Assembly (NCBI GenBank): GCA_002707185.1
Contig: PAMF01000061.1
Span: 1 to 20,127 of the forward strand
From: Chloroflexota bacterium
GTDB lineage: Bacteria > Chloroflexota > Dehalococcoidia > UBA3495
DNA: 20,127 bases
Direction of reading: 5' to 3'
Shown: positions 1 through 7,190 of the stretch, piece by piece
How the letters are laid out: every line of letters begins with the position of its first letter
Numbering within the stretch: position 1 is the first letter of the stretch
The notes under the pieces: generated by a model
The model's database searches: none
What the model was told of the DNA's origin: nothing
What the model saw: the letters and a program-made list of their open reading frames with translations, nothing else
Program-made: the position numbers and the translations under genes

Positions 1-24
1 TTTTTTATGATTGATTAAGTTGTA

Positions 25-330
25 TCAGAATTGGCTGCCGCTGGTCCTATTCTGACTGAAGCAATCACTACAATACACAGGCCTATCTCCCCGTGGACGG
101 AAAGGCACCATGGCATCTGCCCCACACTGAGCGCAGGTAATTGGATGCATTTCCTTAGGTCCATCGCCAAAGCCACCCCTCTCCTGATTTCGTCGTGACG
201 AGCGGCATGGTTGGCAGCGCTTAGGTTCATTGACAAAACCTCGAGAAGCGAAGAATTCTTGCTCCCCTGCTGTAAATATAAATTCGCCACCACAGTCCGC
301 GCATACTAGAGTTTTATCGGATAGTGCCAC
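25..330 (-). CDS. Double zinc-ribbon protein (CxxC-x17-CxxC family)
   Basis: This is a 101-residue basic protein with two four-cysteine zinc ribbons. The first is C10/C13 and C39/C42 with 25 residues between the pairs, resembling the 'probable zinc-ribbon' domain. The second is C66/C69 and C87/C90 with exactly 17 residues between the pairs, which defines the CxxC-x17-CxxC domain. A basic linker (about 43-52, RSSRRNQER) joins them. It has no signal peptide or membrane segment, so it is cytosolic; nucleic-acid or protein binding is likely but unproven. The start is GTG, fixed by a near-perfect AAGGAGGT ribosome binding site at 337-344, six bases upstream. A TATAAT at 354-359 (minus) would give a very short leader. 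It is divergent from the CoA-transferase operon. The biochemical role of the family is unknown to me. Confidence 0.88.
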   Translation of the reverse strand: MALSDKTLVCADCGGEFIFTAGEQEFFASRGFVNEPKRCQPCRSSRRNQERGGFGDGPKEMHPITCAQCGADAMVPFRPRGDRPVYCSDCFSQNRTSGSQF

Positions 331-782
331 TGGTTGACCTCCTTGAGCCGGTGATTATATTGAGTATCTTGGAAAGGTTGAGCGAATCCGTATATATATA
401 AGCAATAATAGCTGAAATACGGTAATAAAACCGGTAACCCACCATATACCGTAACGTAATATATACCTGCAATCACCTAATTGCAACTTGATAAAACGTG
501 ATTTCAAATGTAGGCGAGGATCGATTAAAAGATTCAGAATATTCACTTTCGCAAAAATGCCAACTTACGCTGATACGATCCGATTTAACTTGAATGTAAT
601 CCTTATAGATTACGAATATAGTATTTTTTGATATTTTAGATCCGCGAGCATGTTGAGATATAACACAACTTTATCTCATCTTATTTCCAAAATAAGACTA
701 TGGTCTAACAGGATTAAGTACTAGCGACTTACCCCAGCCTAAGGTAGTATTAACGCATATTGTGGTGAGGAGATTAAGCCCA
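331..782. other. 452-bp divergent intergenic region
   Basis: This A+T-rich gap lies between the minus-strand zinc-ribbon gene and the plus-strand CoA-transferase operon, so it should hold both promoters. It contains the TATAAT for the zinc-ribbon gene (354-359) and a perfect 8-bp inverted repeat with a 3-base loop at 679-697 (TCTTATTT / AAATAAGA) about 85 bases before the CoA-transferase start. I find no tRNA-like fold and no open frame with a ribosome binding site. A 63-codon GTG frame on the minus strand (355-546) lacks one and is not called. Confidence 0.6.
354..359 (-). promoter_or_regulatory. Candidate -10 box of the zinc-ribbon gene
   Basis: The minus strand reads a perfect TATAAT here, about 10 bases upstream of the AAGGAGGT ribosome binding site. 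A start about seven bases downstream of the box would give a leader of only about 17 nt. No good -35 hexamer lies at the expected distance, so this rests on the -10 match and its position. Confidence 0.35.
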
Positions 783-1481
783 ATGAAAAACAAGGTATAC
801 CCAGATTTTGATACCGCAGTAGCTGATGTCCCAGACGGCATCACATTTATGTCACCCGGATTTGGAGGCGTTGGTATACCCCGTAATCTGTTAGCAGCTC
901 TCCATCGTCAAGGAGCCAAAAATCTTTCCGGAATTTCCAATAATTCCGGATCTATGGACGACAAAGTGGACGTAGGCACGTTAATACAAGCAGGACAGGT
1001 AAAAAAAATGACCTGCGCTTTTACCGCTCCTACCCATCCTTCGCAGATAACTCCTTTTGTCAAAATGTACAACGATGGCGATATAGACGCAGAATTAGTT
1101 CCTCAAGGTACTTTGGCAGAACGAATGAGAGCTGCCGGTTCCGGGATAGGAGCTTTTTATACTCCTGCAAGCGTAGGAACCGAACTGGCAGAAGGTAAAG
1201 AGCACCGAGAAATAAATGGCAGAACCTACGTCCTCGAATTCCCGTTACCCGCCGATTTCGCGTTCATTCGTGCATGGAGAGCGGACACATTTGGGAACCT
1301 TCAATTCCGACTTACTCAGCGCAACTTTAATCCCGTTATGGCAATGGCAGCAGATATCACTGTTGTTGAAGTCGAAGACGCTATCGTGGAGCCAGGTGAA
1401 TTAGATGCAGATAATATCCATGTGCCAGGGGTATACGTTGATAGGTTGGTAAAAATTCCTAACGATGGCATATGGGATTAA
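783..1481 (+). CDS. Family I CoA-transferase, alpha subunit (3-oxoacid type)
   Basis: This is subunit A of a two-subunit CoA-transferase (232 aa) of the succinyl-CoA:3-oxoacid / 3-oxoadipate type, which moves CoA between an acyl-CoA and a free organic acid in the cytosol. Residues 18-33 carry the family signature region, DG followed by GFGGVGIP, with S-P where most members have more hydrophobic residues. The C-terminal block VEPGELDADNIHVPGVYVDR (about 201-220) is typical of subunit A. ATG at 783 is chosen because GAGGAGAT (767-774) sits eight bases upstream; an in-frame GTG at 762 would place that site inside the gene. The beta subunit follows after 58 bp. The substrate cannot be read from the sequence; AtoD, ScoA and PcaI are all possible relatives. 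Confidence 0.92.
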   Translation: MKNKVYPDFDTAVADVPDGITFMSPGFGGVGIPRNLLAALHRQGAKNLSGISNNSGSMDDKVDVGTLIQAGQVKKMTCAFTAPTHPSQITPFVKMYNDGDIDAELVPQGTLAERMRAAGSGIGAFYTPASVGTELAEGKEHREINGRTYVLEFPLPADFAFIRAWRADTFGNLQFRLTQRNFNPVMAMAADITVVEVEDAIVEPGELDADNIHVPGVYVDRLVKIPNDGIWD

Positions 1482-1539
1482 TCCTAACTACTTCAACGCT
1501 TAGCACCGTGAGGTCCCCTATACGAAAGTGGAGGTTAAT

Positions 1540-2214
1540 ATGCCAGACAAACCAAGATTAGAACGGCAAGCCATGTGTGACAGGCTTGCGATGGAATTCC
1601 AAAATGACTGGATTGTAAATCTAGGGGTGGGAATGCCGACTCTTTGTTCAAACTATATAGACGATAGTAAAGAGATAATATTTCATTCCGAAAATGGAGT
1701 GATAGGATATGGGCCCTTATCCCAAGAAGGCCACGAAGATCAGCATTTAGTCAACGCTGGAGGCCAAAACGTTACACAAATGCCCGGTATGGCCATTGTT
1801 CACCATGCAGATTCATTCGCTTTAATACGTAAAGGCATGGTCGATGTCACTGTAATGGGAGCATACGAAGTATCTGAAAACGGAGATTTCGCCAACTGGC
1901 GTATCCCCACACGCAAGGGTGGAGGAATTGGGGGTGCCATGGATTTGGCCGCCTGTGCCAAGCGAGTTTTCATTGCAATGGAACATACCACAAGAGATGG
2001 AGACCCCAGAATGTTAAAGCGGTGTCAGTTACCAATAACAGCTCCAGGAGCTGTAACTATGGTTGCGACAGACTTAGGACTATTTTTGGTAAAAGATACC
2101 GGTTTTGAACTAAAAGAACACGCACCTGGTTGGACGTTAGCGGATATTCAAGAACTAACTGAAGCAAAACTCTCATCGGCACCGGACCTGAAAGAATTCC
2201 GATTTCGGGACTAA
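1540..2214 (+). CDS. Family I CoA-transferase, beta subunit
   Basis: Subunit B (224 aa) carries the catalytic centre of the heteromeric CoA-transferase. The family motif SENG is at residues 50-53, with E51 the glutamate expected to form the glutamyl-CoA thioester. Upstream are the typical NLGVGMP loop (27-33) and downstream the glycine-rich KGGGIGGAMDL stretch (about residues 126-136). The ATG at 1540 follows GTGGAGGT (1528-1535) at normal spacing; the GTG inside that site is rejected as a start. Length matches AtoA/ScoB/PcaJ proteins. It is co-transcribed with the alpha subunit, and a 13-bp hairpin follows its stop. Chemistry is confident; the acid acceptor is unknown. Confidence 0.93.
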   Translation: MPDKPRLERQAMCDRLAMEFQNDWIVNLGVGMPTLCSNYIDDSKEIIFHSENGVIGYGPLSQEGHEDQHLVNAGGQNVTQMPGMAIVHHADSFALIRKGMVDVTVMGAYEVSENGDFANWRIPTRKGGGIGGAMDLAACAKRVFIAMEHTTRDGDPRMLKRCQLPITAPGAVTMVATDLGLFLVKDTGFELKEHAPGWTLADIQELTEAKLSSAPDLKEFRFRD

Positions 2215-2222
2215 GACGTTAA

Positions 2223-2259
2223 AGCCAGTTGGTTTAGACTCTAATCAAACCAGCTGGCT
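2223..2259 (+). terminator. Hairpin between convergent genes
   Basis: The arms AGCCAGTTGGTTT (2223-2235) and AAACCAGCTGGCT (2247-2259) pair over 13 bp with a single G-U pair in plus-strand RNA and an 11-base loop. In minus-strand RNA the same position is a C/A mismatch, so the stem is stronger for the CoA-transferase operon. It lies eight bases past that operon's stop and about 40 bases from the stop of the convergent SDR. No U-tract follows on the plus strand, so it is not a textbook intrinsic terminator. Confidence 0.5.
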
Positions 2260-2300
2260 CATATGACACTTATCCACTCACAAAACTTCTGAAGCGATCC

Positions 2301-3053
2301 TTAATGATATTGAGACCCCCCATTAACATGAAGGGTCTGACCAGTAACAAATCCTCCGTCATCAGTAACCAAGAACAGACAGGCCGACGCAATTTCTTCA
2401 GGAGTGCCCTGACGACCCATCGGGATCCCATCAGTGTTCGGCACATGACCACCCGGGTACCATTCAGGGTTAGCTCGAGAAGTGTCTATACTCCCGGGCG
2501 AAACAACATTTACACGTATGTTGTTTGGGGCAAACTCTGAGGCTAAAGAACGAGCCATTCCTATTAACCCCATTTTGGCTGCTGAAACGTGCCCCCGCTC
2601 AGCGGGACCAGAGAAAGCGCCACCACCTGTAAAAAACAAAATCCTTCCGTAGTTGTTTTGTACCATAGATTCGATTACCGCTTTAGTGCAGTAAAACGCT
2701 CCGTCTAGAACTACTCCCCTTACTTCTTCCCAGTCCTCTAAAGTGACATCAATAAAGGGCTTATGAGGACGTATAGCAGCGTTATTAATCAGAATATCCA
2801 CCTTCCCGAATTCTGACACGGCCATAGAAACCATGGAGTCAACCTGTTCCTTTACCGCTACGTCCGCCAACACCGGCAACGCTTGGACACCTAGTTTCCT
2901 CACTTCATCCGCAACCGCGTCAGCTTCTGCCTGGTTACTTCGAGCATTGACGACTATATTAGCGCCTTCGCTCGCCAATTTTAACGCCGTTGACCGGCCG
3001 ATATTACGACCAGATCCGGTGATCAAGGCCACTTTACCATCTAATTTACCCAT
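2301..3053 (-). CDS. SDR-family oxidoreductase with degenerate active site
   Basis: This is a 250-residue classical-length short-chain dehydrogenase/reductase with a Rossmann fold: TGSGRNIG nucleotide loop (12-19), NNAAI (90-94) and the C-terminal TGQTLHVNGG block (237-246). It resembles FabG-like 3-oxoacyl reductases overall. The catalytic tetrad Asn-Ser-Tyr-Lys is mostly missing. By spacing, the Tyr position (four before K160) is V156 in HVSAAK, the Ser position is G143 next to T142, and the Asn position is V115; only Lys remains. The reading frame is intact, so this is divergence, not decay. ATG follows AGGAG eight bases away; a TATAAT lies at 3101-3106. The gene is convergent with the CoA-transferase operon and downstream of the sulfotransferase-like gene. 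Reaction unknown. Confidence 0.88.
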   Translation of the reverse strand: MGKLDGKVALITGSGRNIGRSTALKLASEGANIVVNARSNQAEADAVADEVRKLGVQALPVLADVAVKEQVDSMVSMAVSEFGKVDILINNAAIRPHKPFIDVTLEDWEEVRGVVLDGAFYCTKAVIESMVQNNYGRILFFTGGGAFSGPAERGHVSAAKMGLIGMARSLASEFAPNNIRVNVVSPGSIDTSRANPEWYPGGHVPNTDGIPMGRQGTPEEIASACLFLVTDDGGFVTGQTLHVNGGSQYH

Positions 3054-3100
3054 GATTTACGTCTCCTACGATTGCAACAGATCAGTTCCAGTTACATATG

Positions 3101-3130
3101 ATTATACACTTCAGGCTTAAAGCATCCTAA
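3101..3130 (-). promoter_or_regulatory. Candidate promoter of the SDR gene
   Basis: On the minus strand a perfect TATAAT (3101-3106) lies 18 bases downstream of TTAGGA (3125-3130), a weak -35. It sits in the 99-bp gap between the propeller gene and the SDR and would give a leader of about 40 nt containing the AGGAG site. This suggests the SDR can be transcribed independently of the gene upstream. Confidence 0.35.
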
Positions 3131-3152
3131 GTGCATCACATCAAGGAACTCG

Positions 3153-4289
3153 CTATGAATACAATGCGTTCAAAGCCCTGAATTTATCAGGGTCCAGATC
3201 TCTCCCTTGTAAACCTGGGTAATCCGGAGAATATCTATGAGCTCGGAAAATAGCATTAGGATAAATTCCAGGGCTGGCTGACGGGTCAGTACCTTTCTCT
3301 GAAGTGAAAGGATTTATATACTCCCACACAATTTCTTTCTCTCGAGTCACTTCAAAAATTCGGCCCGGAGCACCTTCTGAAATTAAAGTATTCCCATTAG
3401 CTAGCCGCTCACAGCCACTAATGTGGTAACTAAAAAATGAAATTGGAGGATCTCCTAAATATTCCCATATGATTTGATCATCAGTTGGATTTATTTCTAT
3501 TACTCTAGAGTAGCTAACCCCTCGCCTATGTGGTCCATTATCAAACACAAGAACATTTCCATTATCTAGATAACTGGGGTTATGCTGATGGGAAAGGAAT
3601 CCTGGCCCCCACTCCCATTTAAAACTCCCGGTTTTCTTATCTACTATCCCTATAGTACTGGTTTGACGGTAACTAACCAAAAAATCCCCATTTCCTGTAA
3701 CTGTTAGCGCATTCTGATGAGTAAATTCCTTCCGTCCTTCCAGTGGACATATAATAGCTTGGGCGAGATCCAGATATTCCCATGATTTCCAGTCGTAAAT
3801 TACTTCACCACTCGGTGACACTTCTTTTACCACATCTCCCAACATTTGATCAGGATCGTCAGCCGCCTGATAACCTCCAAGTACCTGCGAACTTAATTCA
3901 GCAGGCATAGCTTCCCAACAGAGCAACAACGTATTACCGTTAGGCAACCTCTCAAAATCGTGATGTAACATGGGTAGCCTAGCTTCCCAAACAACATTAC
4001 TATCCCAATCTAACTCAAGGATCGCATCTGCTACTGCACCTAAAGGAGTCGGATGCCCCTCAACAGACCTGCCATTAGAAGCTGTCCTGAGCAAGAGATT
4101 CCCATTTGCCAGGAGATACGCATAATTTATACCCTCCGAAGCGTGCCATCTGTGACAAACCTTACCTTCCATGTCTATCAAATTGGCATGCGTACCACCT
4201 CGGTTTGTAGTCAGCAAAGTATATCCTCGAAAACTATTCTGGGGAGCGTAATGGATGAGCCCGGATTTGTGATGTAGAGACCAACCCAT
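3153..4289 (-). CDS. Arylsulfotransferase-like beta-propeller protein, cytosolic
   Basis: This 378-residue protein matches the arylsulfate sulfotransferase (ASST-like) propeller families, which move sulfate from an aryl sulfate to a phenol through a sulfo-histidine. Propeller blades show as repeated LxNGN strands near residues 60, 115, 241 and 296. Histidine patterns match the known ASST active site: HH at 109-110, H191-x-N193 followed by R208, and SHQH at 233-236 before the FDNG strand, where the nucleophilic His is expected. ATG at 4289 is preferred because GGAGG lies five bases upstream; a TTG further out would bury it. From this start there is no signal peptide, unlike characterised periplasmic ASSTs. 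Substrate unknown; it could also be a non-catalytic propeller. Confidence 0.8.
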   Translation of the reverse strand: MGWSLHHKSGLIHYAPQNSFRGYTLLTTNRGGTHANLIDMEGKVCHRWHASEGINYAYLLANGNLLLRTASNGRSVEGHPTPLGAVADAILELDWDSNVVWEARLPMLHHDFERLPNGNTLLLCWEAMPAELSSQVLGGYQAADDPDQMLGDVVKEVSPSGEVIYDWKSWEYLDLAQAIICPLEGRKEFTHQNALTVTGNGDFLVSYRQTSTIGIVDKKTGSFKWEWGPGFLSHQHNPSYLDNGNVLVFDNGPHRRGVSYSRVIEINPTDDQIIWEYLGDPPISFFSYHISGCERLANGNTLISEGAPGRIFEVTREKEIVWEYINPFTSEKGTDPSASPGIYPNAIFRAHRYSPDYPGLQGRDLDPDKFRALNALYS

Positions 4290-4318
4290 ATATTCCTCCA
4301 ATCTTTTCAATTACGAGA

Positions 4319-4348
4319 ATTATAATTTAACGGTCAATGATGTGTTTA
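4319..4348 (-). promoter_or_regulatory. Candidate promoter of the arylsulfotransferase-like gene
   Basis: The minus strand has a perfect TATAAT (4319-4324) with TAAACA (4343-4348), four of six matches to TTGACA, 18 bases upstream. A transcript starting near 4312 would have a leader of about 23 nt containing the GGAGG site. This also supports the downstream ATG over the upstream TTG. Confidence 0.4.
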
Positions 4349-4450
4349 TGTTTAGCTTAATGGCCAGTCCGCGGCTTACATCTACCTTGTAGCTATACCA
4401 GAATTTATGCCACCATTGTTGATAGATTAAACATCAGGAACGTAATTATC

Positions 4451-5350
4451 ATGTGGGTGATATTAGCTTTATCTAGCTCTGCTCTTTTCGGCGTCGTTAC
4501 AATTATTGATAAGCGGCTATTAGACCACCATTTGCCGGGAGTCTCAGTCCTTTATCTTTGGATATCAATTGTACTCGCCTGCTATTGTCTCCCGATAATC
4601 ATTTTTTCTGGCGTCCCTGAACATAATTCAGTCAAATATCTACTGGTAGCGCTGGCTTCCGGAATTTCTATAGGTATTGGATTGGCAACAATGTTTGTCG
4701 GCCTTAAATCCGATGAGGCAACACGAGCGATTGCCATAACACAAACTAATCCTATCGTGGTATCCATTTTGGCAATAATGTTTTTGGATGAGACCCTAAA
4801 CATAGGTCAATGGCTCTCAATAGGGCTGGTATTAGTTGGTACTATCATGATTTCATTAAAAAAATTCTCGGACCATCAAATATTGTTACCATCTCGCGAT
4901 ACGCCCGTATTATTACTGAGCTCCATAGGACTAGGGACTGGTTTCTTTTTAGCAAAATACGCTCTGGAAGACCTCACAGTATGGGAAGTTTTCTCTGTTC
5001 AGCAACTTGGTGTAGTATTGGTATTCACTGTTTTTGCACTGCCTAGCGTATGGAAGAACCTGATCCTTGTCCTTCGTAATAAAAACACTTTATTATTGAT
5101 GATATTTGGTGAAGGTGTGCTCCCTGTCATTGCAATTGTATTAGGTCTATTGTCTAGTAATCTCGGACCAATCTCTTTGGTATCGGCCATGCTGAGTACA
5201 AGACCATTGTTCGTGTTTATAATTTCTATCATCTTAAACAGATCTCGGTGGCAATTAACGGATGAAAAATTAACAAACCAAGCAATGTTAATCAAAGGGG
5301 TTTCAATCAGTTTAATAATCACCGGAATCGGAGTGCTATCTTCTGGTTAA
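4451..5350 (+). CDS. EamA/DMT-superfamily membrane transporter
   Basis: This 299-residue, strongly hydrophobic protein has about ten predicted membrane helices in two EamA halves. The first half ends in the typical pattern AIAITQTNPIV, then a helix, DETLNIGQW and a final helix (about residues 96-136); the second half starts after a short polar linker (about 137-152). Proteins of this kind sit in the cytoplasmic membrane and usually export amino acids or other small metabolites by proton antiport; the substrate cannot be told from sequence. The ATG is preceded by AGGAA at about ten bases, a weak site. The gene is divergent from the sulfotransferase-like gene and convergent with plsY (45-bp gap), so it appears to be transcribed alone. 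Confidence 0.9.
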   Translation: MWVILALSSSALFGVVTIIDKRLLDHHLPGVSVLYLWISIVLACYCLPIIIFSGVPEHNSVKYLLVALASGISIGIGLATMFVGLKSDEATRAIAITQTNPIVVSILAIMFLDETLNIGQWLSIGLVLVGTIMISLKKFSDHQILLPSRDTPVLLLSSIGLGTGFFLAKYALEDLTVWEVFSVQQLGVVLVFTVFALPSVWKNLILVLRNKNTLLLMIFGEGVLPVIAIVLGLLSSNLGPISLVSAMLSTRPLFVFIISIILNRSRWQLTDEKLTNQAMLIKGVSISLIITGIGVLSSG

Positions 5351-5395
5351 CCTAATGAAACACTACCTTCCTAAAGTTGCTTAGAGAATACGGAG

Positions 5396-5986
5396 TCAAA
5401 TGGCTCCATCCAAGCCCCTTGTTGTATATTTCACACTTATGAAATGACTGGTCCCCACTAAGACGGGTATAAAAAGAGAATACCCTAGATAGACCAGCGA
5501 ATAATTTCCTATAAAAAAAACCAATATTGGCAATGTAACAAAAAAGAAAGCTATTGCGAGCCTAGTTTTTCGTGTTATACCTAATATTATTATTCCAATT
5601 AAAGCAATTGGGAAAGCTAGATAAGGGAGAAGAGCCAACAGAACACCTATTCCAACCGCAGCACCTCGACCACCTCTACCAAGAAGATAAACCGGCCAAC
5701 TATGTCCAATTATGGCAATAATCCCCCCCGCCATACCTACCCCGGAACCAAGCAACCAACCTGCCAACGCTAGGATAAGAGAACCTTTAAATATGTCGAC
5801 GATTCCTACGAAAATTCCAGTTTTAGCTCCCATTACCCTAGCTACGTTGGCAGCCCCTGAATTTCCGTCACCCAGTTTGCGTATATCAAAGCCTCTTCGA
5901 TAATGTACAACAAGATAAGCCGTAGGTATGCTACCTAGTAAATAGGCTGCAACTAAACCTACACCCCAAATTATTATTAATTCCAT
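5396..5986 (-). CDS. plsY: PlsY-type acyl-phosphate:glycerol-3-phosphate acyltransferase
   Basis: This 196-residue membrane protein fits PlsY in length and topology. PlsY transfers an acyl group from acyl-phosphate to glycerol-3-phosphate, the first step of phospholipid synthesis. Motif 1 is GSIPTAYLV (18-26), motif 2 GDGNSGAANVAR (39-50) and motif 3 GHSWPVYLLGRGGRGAA (94-110). Two positions differ from the usual forms: motif 2 usually begins GSGN with GATN, and motif 3 usually reads KGGKG, here RGGRG. The changes are conservative, so activity is likely, but a paralogue with shifted function is possible. No strong ribosome binding site precedes the ATG. It is the last gene of the seven-gene minus-strand run, 113 bp after ilvE. 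Confidence 0.88.
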   Translation of the reverse strand: MELIIIWGVGLVAAYLLGSIPTAYLVVHYRRGFDIRKLGDGNSGAANVARVMGAKTGIFVGIVDIFKGSLILALAGWLLGSGVGMAGGIIAIIGHSWPVYLLGRGGRGAAVGIGVLLALLPYLAFPIALIGIIILGITRKTRLAIAFFFVTLPILVFFIGNYSLVYLGYSLFIPVLVGTSHFISVKYTTRGLDGAI

Positions 5987-6099
5987 AACAAATATAGGAT
6001 CTCTAACAGGATATCTTTTAAATGAACCTACGAAACACTAAGGTAAGAATTCACCCGTTCAAATGGATTTCATTACGGTAAAGTCTACGCTCGCCAAAC

Positions 6100-7062
6100 C
6101 TATACCTTGATAATTCTCGGAGACGCTTCGGTACACCAGTGCATATATTTAGGATTACGACCCACCACTATGTCAAAGTACATCTCCTGCAATTTAGTAG
6201 ATATGGGGCCCGGCTTTCCATCGCCTATTGGTCGGTTATCTAACTCAATTACGGGTGTCAAATGGGCAGCAGTCCCACTAAGTAACACTTCGTCAGCTAA
6301 GTAGAGTTCACTACGGTCAATTGACCGTTCGACTAGGTTCAACCCAAGTTCACTTTGTGCAAGTTGGATCACCGTATCACGAGTGATTCCAGGTAACACA
6401 TTGTCTTCTAGAGACGGAGTAATCATCTTACCATCAGCAATTACAAATATATTCTCCCCAGAACCTTCACATACATGCCCATCGTGGTTAAGGATAATCG
6501 CCTCATCGAAACCTGATAACGTTGCCTCAGTCTTCGCCAAAATGCTATTCACGTATATCCCAGATATTTTTAGCCTGGCTGGAATCATCGGATCATCAAC
6601 TCGTCTCCAAGAAGAGGTGCAGCACCGTAAAGTATCTGACCCTAGATAATTACCAAATGGTACTGTAATAAGGGTAAAATCACTCTCTAAATCCTGCAAT
6701 TTCAAGTTAGCTACTAATTCCGCGCTCTTATATGCGAGAGGTCTAATATATATATCGTGCTGGTGGGCATTACGCTCCACTAGCTCAATCGTGATCTCGC
6801 ATAACTGGTCAGCGGTATAAGGGATATCTAACATAAGAAGACGACATCCACGTAGCAGCCGATCATAATGCTCCCGAAGTCGAAATATATTTACTACACC
6901 TTTCTCCTCATTCCAATTGCCCCTAATACCTTCAAACACGCCAGTCCCGTAGTGTAAAGCGTGAGTCATAATATTTACGTTAGCATCCTTCAAAGGGACA
7001 TAATCACCCCTGAAAAAAGCCTGTAGATCAACGGATCCGGAATTGGATTGCCCTGTACTCAC
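6100..7062 (-). CDS. ilvE: Branched-chain amino acid aminotransferase
   Basis: This is a fold-type IV PLP enzyme (320 aa) that interconverts Leu/Ile/Val and their 2-oxo acids with glutamate/2-oxoglutarate. The PLP lysine is K165 in ARLKISGIY. Other family blocks are HYGTGVFEGIR (37-47), EGSGENIF (199-206), PGITRD (224-229), the LADEV glutamate E258 and SGTAA (262-266), all in the expected order. Length matches class I IlvE rather than D-amino-acid aminotransferase. The start is GTG, preceded by AAGGGG at about eight bases. A TATAAT at 7095-7100 suggests its own promoter within the minus-strand run. It could act in biosynthesis or in branched-chain amino acid breakdown, feeding CoA-thioester metabolism. 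Confidence 0.95.
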   Translation of the reverse strand: MSTGQSNSGSVDLQAFFRGDYVPLKDANVNIMTHALHYGTGVFEGIRGNWNEEKGVVNIFRLREHYDRLLRGCRLLMLDIPYTADQLCEITIELVERNAHQHDIYIRPLAYKSAELVANLKLQDLESDFTLITVPFGNYLGSDTLRCCTSSWRRVDDPMIPARLKISGIYVNSILAKTEATLSGFDEAIILNHDGHVCEGSGENIFVIADGKMITPSLEDNVLPGITRDTVIQLAQSELGLNLVERSIDRSELYLADEVLLSGTAAHLTPVIELDNRPIGDGKPGPISTKLQEMYFDIVVGRNPKYMHWCTEASPRIIKV

Positions 7063-7094
7063 AATGATACCCCTTTTGCCATCAGTTGACGCTG

Positions 7095-7124
7095 ATTATA
7101 ATATCCACAAGGTCCTAGGGACAA
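7095..7124 (-). promoter_or_regulatory. Candidate ilvE promoter
   Basis: On the minus strand a perfect TATAAT (7095-7100) is preceded by TTGTCC (7119-7124), four of six matches to TTGACA, with an 18-base spacer. The transcript would start near 7088, leaving a leader of about 25 nt with the AAGGGG site. It lies in the 128-bp gap downstream of the alpha/beta hydrolase, so ilvE-plsY may be a separate unit. Confidence 0.4.
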
Positions 7125-7190
7125 GTTATTCAGGTTTAACCTCACATTATTGATACGATTCGAAGAATATCTGATGTAGTATTTGGTAAC

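Noticed and set aside
355..546. 63-codon minus-strand frame with one hydrophobic, membrane-like stretch.
   Set aside because: It starts with GTG, has no ribosome binding site, and its end overlaps the likely -10 box of the zinc-ribbon gene. A small membrane protein cannot be excluded, but nothing supports it.
762..782. Upstream GTG start for the CoA-transferase alpha subunit.
   Set aside because: It would place the GAGGAGAT ribosome binding site inside the coding region; ATG 783 has ideal spacing.
331..782. tRNA, riboswitch or other structured RNA in the long divergent gap.
   Set aside because: No cloverleaf, conserved loop motif or strong multi-stem fold was found by eye; only one weak A+T hairpin is present.
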